Shown: positions 16,102 to 26,575 of the stretch, in pieces
Position numbering within the stretch: the first letter of the stretch is position 1
Layout of the letters: every line of letters begins with the position of its first letter
Origin: TMP-24 sp046348855
GTDB lineage: Bacteria > Pseudomonadota > Alphaproteobacteria > Rhodobacterales > Rhodobacteraceae
Length of the DNA stretch: 64,000 nucleotides
Direction of reading: 5' to 3'
NCBI GenBank assembly: GCA_046348855.1
Contig: JAXMDK010000017.1
Coordinates: 38,492 to 102,491 of the forward strand
The notes under the pieces: model-generated
The model's input: only the letters and a program-made list of their open reading frames with translations
What the model was told of the DNA's origin: nothing
Database searches by the model: none
Program-made: the position numbers and the translations under genes

Positions 16102-19100
16102 TACGCTTGCGTCAGCTCAGTCTGGATTTCTTCGGCGGGTTTACCGGCAAACAGTATGATTTCGGGGCCCGACGAGATGTCGGCATTCCTGACTTCCATG
16201 TGATCTACGGGCCGAACGAAGCCGGCAAGACCACGACGATGGAAGGCTATCTCAGGCTTCTCTACGGGTTCCCGCATCGGGAGCCCTACGATTTTCTGCA
16301 CCAGCGCAAGAACCTTCGGGTTTCCGGCCTTCTGGATATCGACGGCACTGAAACGGCCTTCACGCGGCTTCCTACCCGCGATCCGTCACTGCGGGATACC
16401 CATGGCCAGGAATTGCCCAACAGCGCGCTGCAAGCCCATCTCAGTGGCCTTTCCGAGGAGGACTACCGCAACCTCCTGTGTCTGGACGATCTGACCATCG
16501 AAAAGGGGGGCGAAGAGATCACCCGGGCCAAGGGCGATATCGGACGCCTCCTATTTTCTGCGGCGGCCGGGATCAGCGAGCTTTCCAATGTGCTCGACAA
16601 TGTCCGGGAAGAGGCCGATGCGCTCTACCGCAAGCGGGCGAGCTCGACGCGTCTCGCGGCCCTGAAAAAAGAACATGCCGAGGTTGAGAAGCAGATCCGG
16701 GAACTCGATGTTTCCGCGTCGCAGTATCGCGGGCTCAAGAAGGCCGCTGACGATGCCCTGCTGGAGGAAACCCAGGTTTCCAAACGTCGCAAGGAGCTGT
16801 TTGCCACGAAAGCTCGGCTGGACGCCAGGATCAAGGCCTTGCCCGTGCTGGGCGAGATCGGTGTGCTCGATGGCAAGCTGGCGGATTTCAGCACCTGGCC
16901 GGCGCAATTGGACGTCGACCCTGAAGATCTGGTGCGGATGCTCACCCAACAGACCACGGCTCAGAGCGACATCACCAAACTCAGCGACGAGATCGAAGGG
17001 TTGCGTTCGGATCTGTCTGCGATCGAACGCCACCCCGAGCATATCGCGCTGACCCAGGAGTTGGAGGATCTGGACGCCTTGAGGAGCCGTTACGCGACGG
17101 CCGACCTCGACCTGGATCGGCGCCGCAAGGCGCTCGAACAGGTTCTCGCAGATACGGGCCTGGCCGCCCGGGAGCTTGGTGCTCCCGCCGGTATCGACCC
17201 GAAGGATCTGGTGCTGTCCTCGGCCGCCTTGTTGGAGCTCGAGCAGACCCGGGAGAGGATGCGGGATGCAGAAGCTGCGGTTGCGCGGGAGCAGGATGAG
17301 GTGGCGGCCATCGACGAAAGGATCGACGCTGCCAGGGAACAGCTGCGCCGTCTTGGCTCGGAGGAATCTGCTTCTGTCGACTTTGCGGAGGTCCTCGAGC
17401 GCTTTGACGTCGACGCGCTTTCCGCGCGCCATGCGGCTGCCTCCGAAGCTCTAAAGACCGCGCGCCGTAACCGGCGGTCCACGCTGGAGGCGCTCACCAT
17501 CAAGGGACAAAGCTTTGACGCTCTGCCGACCTGTTCTCTGACCCTGGAAGAGGCCGAAACGCTGCTCGGCGACGTGCAGGAAACGACCCAGCGGCATCAG
17601 ACTGCGGTCCAGGAGCTGGAAAACGTTCGGCTCGAAATCGCGGAACGCGACGCTCGGATCGCACAGATCAAGGCCATGGATGGGCTTGTAGACGATGACG
17701 AGACCCGCAGCATCCGTACGGGTCGCGATGACCTGTGGAAGGCCCACAGAGCCAGCATGACCAACGAGAGCGCTGACGCTGTCGAGGGCGCTATCGCGCG
17801 TGTCGACACCGTAATGGATCTCCGACTTTCGCAGGCTGCTGATCTTGGAACATTGCGCCAGCAAGAACGGGATCTCGCGGCGGCGAAAGCGAAGGCGGGC
17901 TCGGTGGAGCAACAGGTCTCCGCACTGGAACAAGCGCGCAACGCAGTATTGGAGCGTTTGGCGGGGGCGTCGACCGAAGCCGGCATCGGAACCACTCTTG
18001 CGCCGGAGGTCTTCGTGAGCTGGTTGCGCAAGCTTGAATTGGCGTCACGTGCCGATGCCGAATTGCGCCGGATTCAGGACGAGAACCAGGAAACGTTCCA
18101 AAAGGCGGACCGGCTGATCCAAGTGCTCTCGGAGCACATCCGCCGCGACGCGCCGGAGTTTGACGAATTGGTCGCCGTCGCGAAAACCAATCTCGCCGCG
18201 CAGCGCACCCATCAGGAAAACCTGCGCAGCGCCAAAACGCGTGTTGATGACCTGACCCGGGATCGGACCAAGCGCACCGACAAACTTGCCGCCTTTGACG
18301 CGGACGCATCGAACGCACGCCGTGATTGGATGGAGCGGGTGGCAGCGGCCTTGCCGAAGGGTTTGGATGTTGGTGTGCTCGAGGTCTCGCTGCAACCACT
18401 CCAGGAGCTGCGTGAACACGACAAGGAACGCGTGGCATTGGAGCGTCAGGTCTCGGCTATGGAAGACGACCAGACCCAGTTTTCCGAGAAAGTGCAGAAA
18501 CTGGTCGAGCGGGTCGGTAGCACTGCGACAGGATCGCCACTGTCTGACTACGACGCTCTAAAGGCCATGTCGGAGCAGGCGATGAACGCTGAAGAAAAGG
18601 CACGCGACCTGGAGGAGCGGATCAAGGCGCGTGGTGTCTCCTTGGCCAAGTCTCAAAAGGTCCTGGACGACATAGACCTCGCTGTTGCTGAGCTGGCACA
18701 GCTGTTTCCCGAAGGCATAGATACCAGTTCTCTGGGCGCTCTGCGGCAGGCCGTCAGCACTGCTGCCGGGGTCATCTCTGACAGGGCCAGACGTTCGGAC
18801 CTTGAGCACACTCTGACGTCGCTCCTTGACCTTGAGAGCCTGGAGGAAGCCCGAGCCGTATTGGCGGGGGCGACCCAAACCGGATTGCAGGCCGAGCTCG
18901 ACGAAGTCGGCTCTGATCTCGATGGTATTGAAGGGCTCTACAAGGGTGCGATCGAGGTGCGGACCTCTGCCACACAAGCGCTGCGCGCCATCGGTGGGGA
19001 TGCGGATGTTGCGCTCCTGGTCGAGAGAAAGACAACGCTCGAACTCGAAATGCAGGAGGTGGCACTCCGGCATCTCGAACTGAGCCTGGGTCACCGCCTA

Positions 19101-19547
19101 GCTGAAGCGGCGATCCGTCGATACCGCGATGCCCATCGCAGCGCGATGATGCAGGCGACAGAAACGGCCTTTTCGGAGCTGACGAACGGCGCTTATTCGA
19201 AACTCCAGACCCAGATCGACGGAGCTGCGGAAACCTTGTTGGCGCTGGATGCGAGTGGCATGGCGAAACAGGCGCAGGACATGTCCAAAGGCACCCGTTT
19301 CCAACTCTATCTCGCCTTGCGCGCAGCGGCTTACGAGCAGTTGGCGGATCAGGGCGCGGCGCTGCCGTTCTTCTGCGACGACATCTTCGAGACCTTTGAC
19401 GAGGAACGCACGCGTTCAGCCTGTCGGGTGATGGAGCGGGTTGGCCGGCGCGGACAGGCGATCTACCTCACGCACCATCAGCACGTGGTCGATATTGCGC
19501 GTGAAGTCTGCGGCGAGAGCGTGCAGATCCACAGTATAGCGGGTTAG
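16098..19547 (+). CDS. SbcC/YhaN-like SMC-type ATPase
   Basis: This 1149-residue protein begins with an ABC-type half domain (LRQLSLDFFGGFTGKQYDF, Walker A YGPNEAGKTT at about 38-47). It has some 900 residues of heptad-rich coiled coil, then the C-terminal half domain with the signature region MSKGTRFQLYLALRAAA (about 1060), Walker B LPFFCDDIFETFDEER (about 1090) and the H-loop IYLTHHQHVV. The DD pair in Walker B is usual in the YhaN branch. No zinc-hook CxxC was noticed in the middle, unlike classical Rad50. The ATG at 16098 overlaps the SbcD-like stop; a longer in-frame start at 16008 would lie within that gene. It is expected to gate the partner nuclease with ATP. Confidence 0.9.
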   Translation: MIRLRQLSLDFFGGFTGKQYDFGARRDVGIPDFHVIYGPNEAGKTTTMEGYLRLLYGFPHREPYDFLHQRKNLRVSGLLDIDGTETAFTRLPTRDPSLRDTHGQELPNSALQAHLSGLSEEDYRNLLCLDDLTIEKGGEEITRAKGDIGRLLFSAAAGISELSNVLDNVREEADALYRKRASSTRLAALKKEHAEVEKQIRELDVSASQYRGLKKAADDALLEETQVSKRRKELFATKARLDARIKALPVLGEIGVLDGKLADFSTWPAQLDVDPEDLVRMLTQQTTAQSDITKLSDEIEGLRSDLSAIERHPEHIALTQELEDLDALRSRYATADLDLDRRRKALEQVLADTGLAARELGAPAGIDPKDLVLSSAALLELEQTRERMRDAEAAVAREQDEVAAIDERIDAAREQLRRLGSEESASVDFAEVLERFDVDALSARHAAASEALKTARRNRRSTLEALTIKGQSFDALPTCSLTLEEAETLLGDVQETTQRHQTAVQELENVRLEIAERDARIAQIKAMDGLVDDDETRSIRTGRDDLWKAHRASMTNESADAVEGAIARVDTVMDLRLSQAADLGTLRQQERDLAAAKAKAGSVEQQVSALEQARNAVLERLAGASTEAGIGTTLAPEVFVSWLRKLELASRADAELRRIQDENQETFQKADRLIQVLSEHIRRDAPEFDELVAVAKTNLAAQRTHQENLRSAKTRVDDLTRDRTKRTDKLAAFDADASNARRDWMERVAAALPKGLDVGVLEVSLQPLQELREHDKERVALERQVSAMEDDQTQFSEKVQKLVERVGSTATGSPLSDYDALKAMSEQAMNAEEKARDLEERIKARGVSLAKSQKVLDDIDLAVAELAQLFPEGIDTSSLGALRQAVSTAAGVISDRARRSDLEHTLTSLLDLESLEEARAVLAGATQTGLQAELDEVGSDLDGIEGLYKGAIEVRTSATQALRAIGGDADVALLVERKTTLELEMQEVALRHLELSLGHRLAEAAIRRYRDAHRSAMMQATETAFSELTNGAYSKLQTQIDGAAETLLALDASGMAKQAQDMSKGTRFQLYLALRAAAYEQLADQGAALPFFCDDIFETFDEERTRSACRVMERVGRRGQAIYLTHHQHVVDIAREVCGESVQIHSIAG

Positions 19548-19594
19548 CATAGCGTCCGGATTGCAAGCGATAAGGTCGGCCTGGCAGATCTCGT

Positions 19595-22500
19595 TCAGCC
19601 GAAGACCAGTTCCGGCAAGATCGCTTCCCATTCGTCTCGCCGAATAGTGCTGCGGAATTCTTCCTTGTTGTCGCTCTTGCGCCAGCGGACGATCGCGCCG
19701 ATCTCGCCGCGCAGAAACTCCAACCCCTCCGGGGAGTTGTAGGCGCGCGCCATGCGGCCGAGCGTCTGGCCCTTTTCGTTACGAATGCTCCAGGCCGCCC
19801 CGTCCGCGACCAGCATCACCGGATCCCCGACTTGGGCCGCGTTGATGGCTGCGAGTGCGGGATGACCGTCATTGAGCCGTCCCGCCCAGGAGAGGTCCAC
19901 CAGTTTCAGATCCGGTGTCACGTAATGGGGTGGGCGCCCTGCAAGCCCAGCAGGATCAGGCACGACAGGTCGCTCTAGCACGGCATCCTGTTGGGGCTTG
20001 AGGAATGGATGTGCACCCGTGGCCATGACCGCCAGACTGCGCCGCGCGCGCGTCATGGCGACATAGAAAAGACGACGGGGCGCATCGGCATCCTCTCCAC
20101 GCGAAGGCTGCTCCCAGCCGCCATCCAGGATCACGACGTAGTCGAATTCCAGCCCTTTGGCCCGGTGGGCCGTTAGCAGCAATAACCCTCGTTGCTCGCC
20201 GCGCGTATCCCTAGACCATTCGGCAAACCACTCGACGAGATCCGGGACCGGCATCGCCTTGTCAGCGATCTCGCGCGCGAGCGCCGCGATGCCTTCGGCG
20301 ATCAGATCAGTCCATCGGTTCCGCGTCTGTCCGTTCAGGAGTTCGAGCAGCTCCGCGATGCCGAGAAGTCGCGTAGGGTCTCGTCGTAGCTCGGCCACGA
20401 AGCTCTGCATTTCCCGAAGACGCCAGATGTTCGGGAGACTTTCGTTGGCCATCTCGACCGGAATGCCTTGCGCCTCGGCATAGGCTCTTACGGGTCCCAG
20501 CCGGCGCCAGTCGCGCGAAATGACGGCCGCACGCGACCAACTCCAATTTGGGTCAAGGCGCGAGAGACGGATAAGCTGATCCACCGCTGCGACGGCTTGA
20601 GCGACGTCTCCGTGAGGACAGTGCAGAAGCTCCACGCGTCCGGCTGCGACCGGGTCATGCTCTGCCATCGCGCCGCCCGGCGGATTTTTTTCGCGCTTCT
20701 GGTCTATGCTGATGTCGTGCCCTGTCTTCATCCGCTCTGCTGCAGGGGCAATCACGCCGTTGGCGGCATCGATGATATGTCGCGTCGAGCGGTAGTTGTC
20801 GGTCAAGAATTCCGGCTTGGCTTTGTAATCCGTCTCGAACTGGCGGATGAAACGGATCGAGGCACCGGCGAACGCATAGATGTTCTGGTCATCGTCGCCC
20901 ACAGCAAAGAGGCTCAGGCGCAGGTCGGGATCATCCAGGGATCGACCTGCGACTGCCGCGATCAAAGCGTATTCCTCGGGTCCGATGTCCTGATACTCAT
21001 CGACCAGGATCCAGCGATAGCCCTGGATCAGCGCGTCGCGCTGCGCTTCGGCTTCTGACTTGGTCAGACCTTCGCCATTCAGTTGGCGCACAGCCTCCAA
21101 CACGATGCCGTCGAAATCATGGGTATCACCCGAAGCGCCGACAAAACTGGCGCCGACGAGACGCATCGCCAGGGCGTGGCAGGTGGACACGGTGACGCGA
21201 CTGGCATCGTCGCCGATCAGGTGCCGCAGGCGCGCGCGGATTTCGGCGGCGGCATGCCGGTTGTAGGCAAGAACCAGAATCCCGCGCGGATCTTCACGCC
21301 GAACCCGGACCAGATAGGCGATCCTGTGGACTAGAACCCGCGTCTTGCCCGATCCGGGGCCGGCGAGCACCAGCACGTTGGTCTGTTCCCGATCATCCGC
21401 GACGATCTTCTGCTGCACCGGATTGTCGAGCGCCTCGACGATTGCTTTCCAGGATGTCCCGGTCGTCTGGCGTCGGATTTCGGCGCCGCGCCCAGGCATC
21501 CAGCGCCGCAGGAAGGCATCGCGATCAAGTACGAAGTAGTCTTCAGAGAGCCGCAGCGCCCGATCCATCGCATCGAGACCCGCTTCGGCATAGGCCGCCA
21601 TCACATGGGTCTGGATCGTTTGCTCGCCGTAGTGCTCGTCGAGCGGTGTGAAGTCCTTCTGGGTAAAACCACCGCCGCCTGAACGCAGATGCACGGTCAT
21701 CGCGGGTCGGAAGACGGTCAGCCCCTTGCCGAGCGTCACCACCTCTTGTTCGTGCGGCCACAGAAGGGCGCGCTCCATAAGCGTGTTGATGTCTTGCACG
21801 GCGCCACGAAGGAAGGCGTCACCACTGAGAGAGGCGAGCAGATCGCCCATCGTGGTTTCGACCTGGAGGTCCTTGCCACGCGTTCCTTTGCTCAGCTTGC
21901 CGACCAAGTGGGCGAGCAAGAGTTCCGCGGCTTGCCGGCGGATTGCCGCAGTCTGTTCCAGCACCGGCCACGAGCGTTGCAAGGCCACCATGAGGGTGTT
22001 GCGCGAGGCTTTGCGCAGCCGGATGTTGCCGCGCCCGCCATCCTGATCACGCCCGTCCCCTGCAATCCCGCGCAGGAGCTTCTCGACGATGTCTGGGCGT
22101 GCGGATGCATGGTCACGATCGCGCAGCGCCTGACAGGTCTCGGCGAGATGCAGTGGTGACGCCTCATCCCCTTCGATATCGGGGGCCGCCTCGCGCATCA
22201 GTGCGATCAGAGCCTCCTCAAGCCGGGACGCTTGACCCAGGCGCTGCGATGACTGCCCTTCAACGCCGACGTGAATGAAGACAGTTACAACGACATCATT
22301 TCGCGCGATGCCGAGGGCTTCGAGATCAGACAGGGCCTTGTTCAACCCGCCGCCGGTCAAGCCGCTGACACCGGTCAACTCGTCCGTCGAGATGCCTTGG
22401 TCTGGTGGTGCATTCATCAGGTGACGCACGATGTCGAGAAGCTGCTGCCGCCGCGTGCCGGTAATGTCGGCTGCCGCGAGAAGTGTCTCAGCTTCCTCCA

Positions 22501-24691
22501 GCCGCTGGACACGCAGGGAGGAGGGGAAGACCTGAACCCGGTTTTCCTCGCGGGTCAGCAGCTTTGCTTCTTCGAGCCATGACACGGCTGTCTTGACCCG
22601 GGTATCGTCGGTTGCGGTGTCGCGCTCGAACTCCAGATCCTTCTCGGCACGCACGATCTCGCCAGAAGTTGCGACGACTTCGCCGTGCTTCGAGGTCCTG
22701 CCGTCGAGCCTGCGCAGCGCTTTCAGGATCGCGCCAATTTCGTGCCGCGCGAGCCTTGAACGGGCGGAGAGCGAGAACTGGCGCTCAACATCATCGCCGG
22801 CGAAGAGGAGGACGCAATTGGCGTGCTCCCGATCGCGGCCGGCGCGCCCGGCTTCCTGCAGGTAGTTCTCAAGAGACCCGGGAATGTCGCCATGGACGAC
22901 AAGCCGGATATCGGGCTTGTCGATCCCCATGCCAAAGGCATTGGTGGCGGCGATCACCCGAAGCTCTCCGATGCGGAACCGTTCCTGAATGTCCCGCTTT
23001 TCGTCCGGCTTCAGTCCCGCATGGAAGTGCTCGGCCGCGAGACCCTGTTGTTTGAGGAACTCAGCGACCCGTTCTGTTGTGCTGCGCGTCGCGCAGTAGA
23101 CCACAGCGCCAGAGGCTCCTTCGCGCGGCAGCTTCGCTTCGATCACGTCGAGGATATCGGCAAGCTTGGTCCCGCGTTGGGTCGGTCGTACCTCGAAGGT
23201 CAGGTTGGTGCGGACCGCACCGCCGTCCAGGAGCAAAAGGTCGGCTTCAAGTCGCGACAGGAAATGCTCCCGGATATCGCGGACGACTTCAGGCTTGGCA
23301 GTGGCGGTCAAGCACAGGATCGGCGCCGGGGGCTCGTCGCCCGAGTATTCCTTGATGAAGCGGCCGACATAGCGATAGTCGGGCCGAAAGTCGTGGCCCC
23401 ATTTCGAAATACAGTGGGCTTCATCCAGCACCCAAAGACCGACCTCCCGCTGCGCCAGAACTGAGCGGACCGAGATGCTGCGCAGCTGCTCGGGTGAGAT
23501 CAGCAGCATTGCGGCTTCGCCCATGCGCACTTTGTCGAGGGCGTCTTGGCGTTCGGGTAGCGAGAGCATGCCGTTCACTGTGACGGCAGAGGAAATTCCG
23601 GCGCGTGCCATTCCCTGCACCTGATCGGACATCAGCGCCACCAGAGGCGAGATAACGACTGTCAGCGCCCCGGTCTTGTCGAACTTGGAAAGCGCCGGGA
23701 CCTGATAGCAGACCGATTTCCCGGTGCCGGTAGGCAGGATGCCGAGGATGCTCTGTCCGTGCATCGCCTCATCGACGATCCGTTCCTGCAAGGGTCGGCC
23801 CATGTCGTCCATTGGCTGAGGCCGGAACGCCTCGAAACCGAACCAGCGCGAGAGTGCACGCTTGGGGTCATTCTTTTCGCGACACCAGGCACAGTCGGGG
23901 CTGTCGCAGGCCGTATCACGCAAATGGCGCACGATGAGCGCGGCCTCGCGGAACTGCATGCGCACCCAAGGCGGCATCACGGACTCTCCACCAGCCACCG
24001 AAATCCACGAGAGGGCATAGGCCATCGGCCAGCCGAGCTGCGGACTTGCCAATCGCCCCAGCGTCTGCTCGATACGCCGGCTACATGCACGGCCTGACAG
24101 GAGACGCCGGATCGCATCTTCTGCCGCTCGCGCCGAGGGAGCCGGGGCGGAACGGATAAGACTGAACACGGCATCAAACCCGGCCGAGGCTTCCTGCCGC
24201 GTGGCCAGAAAATGATAGGCGGTCAGCGCGTCGGGTTCAGCCCTATCGAGATCGCGGAATGCGTTGAGCTGGTTTTCCAGGACCTGAAACACCAACCGCG
24301 CGTCGAGTTCTGGATTATTCACATGTCCCGCCTGCAGACGGCCATCATGGTAGTGCTTGACGAGGTGGTGGTAAGGGTTGCGCGGAAAGGCGAGCGGGTT
24401 GAGCCACAATGTGTCGATCGGCGCGCCGAAGAGCTTCGCCAAGCGCGGTCGCGCCGCAGCGAGGTGGGGCAGATCATGGCGCAGGATGTTGTGGCCGATC
24501 AGATGATCGCTGTTGGCCACCACCCTTTCCAACCGATCAAGTGCGCCTTCCAAGTCACCTTTGCGGGAGAGGATCGGCGGCGTCTTGCCGCGCTGAACCG
24601 CCGCAAAGCCAAAGATCCGAGCAGTCTTGGGATCCACCTCGATGTCGACTGAAACGCACCGCTCGAGAAGCTTGTCTGAAGGTTCATGCAT
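19595..24691 (-). CDS. Exonuclease-RecQ-UvrD fusion helicase
   Basis: This giant protein (1698 residues) holds three DNA enzymes. Residues 1-200 resemble a DEDD 3'-5' exonuclease (SVDIEVD, then LIGHNILRHDL). Residues of about 300-680 are a RecQ helicase: ILPTGTGKSVCYQ (about 317), LDEAHCISKWGHDFRPDYRYVG (about 425), YCATRSTTERVAEFL and QEAGRAGRD. Residues of about 1100-1600 are a UvrD/Rep SF1 helicase: VLAGPGSGKTRVL (about 1113), ILVDEYQDIGPEEY, AVGDDDQNIYAFAGAS and FYVAMTRARRSLAV (about 1548). A RecQ-C/winged helix-like stretch lies between the helicases. It converges with the SbcC-like gene 47 bases away and follows the HEPN gene on its own strand. It would unwind and degrade branched DNA. 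The fusion is rare enough to mark the cluster. Confidence 0.92.
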   Translation of the reverse strand: MHEPSDKLLERCVSVDIEVDPKTARIFGFAAVQRGKTPPILSRKGDLEGALDRLERVVANSDHLIGHNILRHDLPHLAAARPRLAKLFGAPIDTLWLNPLAFPRNPYHHLVKHYHDGRLQAGHVNNPELDARLVFQVLENQLNAFRDLDRAEPDALTAYHFLATRQEASAGFDAVFSLIRSAPAPSARAAEDAIRRLLSGRACSRRIEQTLGRLASPQLGWPMAYALSWISVAGGESVMPPWVRMQFREAALIVRHLRDTACDSPDCAWCREKNDPKRALSRWFGFEAFRPQPMDDMGRPLQERIVDEAMHGQSILGILPTGTGKSVCYQVPALSKFDKTGALTVVISPLVALMSDQVQGMARAGISSAVTVNGMLSLPERQDALDKVRMGEAAMLLISPEQLRSISVRSVLAQREVGLWVLDEAHCISKWGHDFRPDYRYVGRFIKEYSGDEPPAPILCLTATAKPEVVRDIREHFLSRLEADLLLLDGGAVRTNLTFEVRPTQRGTKLADILDVIEAKLPREGASGAVVYCATRSTTERVAEFLKQQGLAAEHFHAGLKPDEKRDIQERFRIGELRVIAATNAFGMGIDKPDIRLVVHGDIPGSLENYLQEAGRAGRDREHANCVLLFAGDDVERQFSLSARSRLARHEIGAILKALRRLDGRTSKHGEVVATSGEIVRAEKDLEFERDTATDDTRVKTAVSWLEEAKLLTREENRVQVFPSSLRVQRLEEAETLLAAADITGTRRQQLLDIVRHLMNAPPDQGISTDELTGVSGLTGGGLNKALSDLEALGIARNDVVVTVFIHVGVEGQSSQRLGQASRLEEALIALMREAAPDIEGDEASPLHLAETCQALRDRDHASARPDIVEKLLRGIAGDGRDQDGGRGNIRLRKASRNTLMVALQRSWPVLEQTAAIRRQAAELLLAHLVGKLSKGTRGKDLQVETTMGDLLASLSGDAFLRGAVQDINTLMERALLWPHEQEVVTLGKGLTVFRPAMTVHLRSGGGGFTQKDFTPLDEHYGEQTIQTHVMAAYAEAGLDAMDRALRLSEDYFVLDRDAFLRRWMPGRGAEIRRQTTGTSWKAIVEALDNPVQQKIVADDREQTNVLVLAGPGSGKTRVLVHRIAYLVRVRREDPRGILVLAYNRHAAAEIRARLRHLIGDDASRVTVSTCHALAMRLVGASFVGASGDTHDFDGIVLEAVRQLNGEGLTKSEAEAQRDALIQGYRWILVDEYQDIGPEEYALIAAVAGRSLDDPDLRLSLFAVGDDDQNIYAFAGASIRFIRQFETDYKAKPEFLTDNYRSTRHIIDAANGVIAPAAERMKTGHDISIDQKREKNPPGGAMAEHDPVAAGRVELLHCPHGDVAQAVAAVDQLIRLSRLDPNWSWSRAAVISRDWRRLGPVRAYAEAQGIPVEMANESLPNIWRLREMQSFVAELRRDPTRLLGIAELLELLNGQTRNRWTDLIAEGIAALAREIADKAMPVPDLVEWFAEWSRDTRGEQRGLLLLTAHRAKGLEFDYVVILDGGWEQPSRGEDADAPRRLFYVAMTRARRSLAVMATGAHPFLKPQQDAVLERPVVPDPAGLAGRPPHYVTPDLKLVDLSWAGRLNDGHPALAAINAAQVGDPVMLVADGAAWSIRNEKGQTLGRMARAYNSPEGLEFLRGEIGAIVRWRKSDNKEEFRSTIRRDEWEAILPELVFG

Positions 24692-24887
24692 TGCGGGCGA
24701 TCGGTCCGAGATGGTCTTTCATTCTGAGATGTCGTCGATCTTCTCCCGGCTTGAAACACAAGGTTCGCGTGCCTTCGAAGGACCCTGATACAGATACGGC
24801 CGTGATGATTGGAGAGCTTTCTGTCCCAGTTAGGCGAGAAGCGGAAATTGGGGCGGATGTTGCAACAATGTTGGCGGCCTCACAATC

Positions 24888-25551
24888 CTATTCGACGACA
24901 GGATAAAATGGCTTCCCCCAGTCCTGTTCCGAATTATCCATCATAAGATCGATAAAGACCGGCAACAGAAACGCCAGAATGGCCCCGCCATCGCGAACTT
25001 GCGCTCTGTTCACGCCGCTGTTCCAGGTCGCGCCGCCATGGATGAGTTGGTTGCGAAGGACATGAGGCGGTCGAAAACGAAACTGAGGACACGCGCGGTA
25101 TCCCCGGCCTGAAGGCTTGGTTGAAGGATCGGACGGAAGCATTGAGCCGCGCCTCCCAGTCTTCATACCCGTCGATCCCATTGTGGTGCTGCCAAAACGG
25201 ATTAAACACGAACCGGTTGTCCATCAGCAGACGGACAGGACCGGTGAACCTTTGCCACAAAGCCTTGTAGACATTCTTATCCTTGTCCAGCGCGACAAGC
25301 TTGCCGAAGAAATCCAGAAAGGCCGCGCGTTCACCCGGTGCGATCGACTGGAACTCCCGCTCATCGGCATAGGCCGCATTGAAGGCAATCCAGAGAAACA
25401 GAAAGCGTGCGTCATCGTCTCCATCACAGGCTTCGGACCTGCCGACCCAGCTGATGGCGCGGTGGACGCGCAAGCCCATCGTTTCTGGGAAGCCGGCCCG
25501 AATGGCGCGCTGTTTCTCCTTGAGCGCGCTGAATTTCAAACTGCCGTCCAT
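24888..25551 (-). pseudogene. HEPN-domain protein with two frameshifts
   Basis: The N-terminal frame reads SALKEKQRAIRAGFPETMGLRVHRAISWVGR, then DARFLFLWIAFNAAYAD, a typical HEPN helix pattern. The C-terminal frame holds VLRNQLIHGGATWNSGVNRAQVRDGGAILAFLLPVFIDLMMD, with the RNxxxH motif (RNQLIH) that forms the active site of HEPN ribonucleases. To join them, one base must be restored near 25105 and one near 25066; the missing base seems to be a G in each. HEPN proteins are common toxin or abortive-infection RNases (family knowledge). The gene starts 26 bases after the WYL stop, so it belongs to the WYL operon. Either the gene is recently dead or the two indels are sequencing errors. Confidence 0.65.
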
Positions 25552-25576
25552 CAAATATCTCCTTTGAAAATCGCCA

Positions 25577-26557
25577 TCACGGCATCGCCCCAAAATCGGA
25601 CCGACGATAGTCCTCCACCATGGCGCGTAATCCCTCGGGGGCGATCACCTCGACCTTGTCGCCCCATTGATAGAGGTGCCAGGTCATCTCGAGCCATCCA
25701 GCCGCATGGAAGCGAACAATCAGGCTACCGTCACTTTGCGGCTCGAGGACCTGAGCGGGATGAAACCTGAACCCTGCCGCGCGCTCCGCCGCCTCCGGCG
25801 CAAAACGCCAAATGACCTCTCCATATTGTTCCGGGTCTTGCCAGACGCCGAAGGACTGCGCGGCATAGTCCGCGATGGTGAACCCTTCCTTCAGCGCGAA
25901 GCTCTCGTCGAGCGTAGTTGCCTCGCGGATCAGATCGATCCGGAAGTTCCGAACCTCATCGGTCTTGGCGGGATCACGGGCAGCAAGATAGGTGCGATGC
26001 CCCAGCAGGACACCATGAGGTTCGAGGATGCGCGACGTCGTGTCTGCATTGTAAAGAACGCGCAGCCGGAAGGGGCCGCGCAACGCCTCGATGATCGCGT
26101 CGAGAATGTCAGGGGATACGCTGACGCGTGGACCGGGTCGTGTCACCTGGCCCATTGCCGTCAGAACCGCTTCGGCATCGGCTTCGACCCGGGCTGCGCT
26201 GCGCGAGGACAGCCTGGCGAGGAGCCCGTCGCGAAGATCGGTCAGAGCCTGTGCGTGCCGAAGACGTCCCTCGGTCTCGGCTCCGCGTGCCGCGATCTCC
26301 AGCGCCTCGATCCCGGTCTCGTGGCGCAATTGAAGCTGATCAAGGTGTGGGTCAGATAGGCGCCAGCGACGTTTTCTGTCCTCGCCGTCTTCTGCGGTGA
26401 CGTTGCCGAACGTCTCTTCGAGAGCGTCGGTCATGCGCTGTGCCGTTCGGTGCGAAACGTCGAATTCGGCGCAGATGTCTTCGAGGCTGATGCCATGCCG
26501 CCGAGCCGCTGCCATTTGAGCGAGGCGGATCAGGTCCTGGGCTTTCGCGAAAGACAT
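25577..26557 (-). CDS. WYL-domain regulator of the helicase/nuclease block
   Basis: This 326-residue protein has an N-terminal HTH (DLIRLAQMAAARRHGISLEDICAEFDVSHRTAQRMTDAL), a linker, a WYL domain at about 150-225 (FRLRVLYNADTTSRILEPHGVLLGHRTYLAARD) and a WCX C-terminal domain (IVRFHAAGWLEMTWHLYQWGDKVEVIAPEGLRAMV). WYL proteins sense nucleic acid or nucleotide ligands and usually repress defence genes. The start codon lies only 19 bases from a TGTCA-N5-TGACA palindrome, fitting autoregulation. Matching sites precede the sbcDC-like and TM0106-mcrBC units. It differs from the BrxR-type protein at 1370-2260 in its N-terminal domain. The HEPN and RecQ-UvrD genes lie downstream on the same strand. 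Confidence 0.88.
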   Translation of the reverse strand: MSFAKAQDLIRLAQMAAARRHGISLEDICAEFDVSHRTAQRMTDALEETFGNVTAEDGEDRKRRWRLSDPHLDQLQLRHETGIEALEIAARGAETEGRLRHAQALTDLRDGLLARLSSRSAARVEADAEAVLTAMGQVTRPGPRVSVSPDILDAIIEALRGPFRLRVLYNADTTSRILEPHGVLLGHRTYLAARDPAKTDEVRNFRIDLIREATTLDESFALKEGFTIADYAAQSFGVWQDPEQYGEVIWRFAPEAAERAAGFRFHPAQVLEPQSDGSLIVRFHAAGWLEMTWHLYQWGDKVEVIAPEGLRAMVEDYRRSDFGAMP

Positions 26558-26575
26558 AAGCGTACCGAGCGAGCC

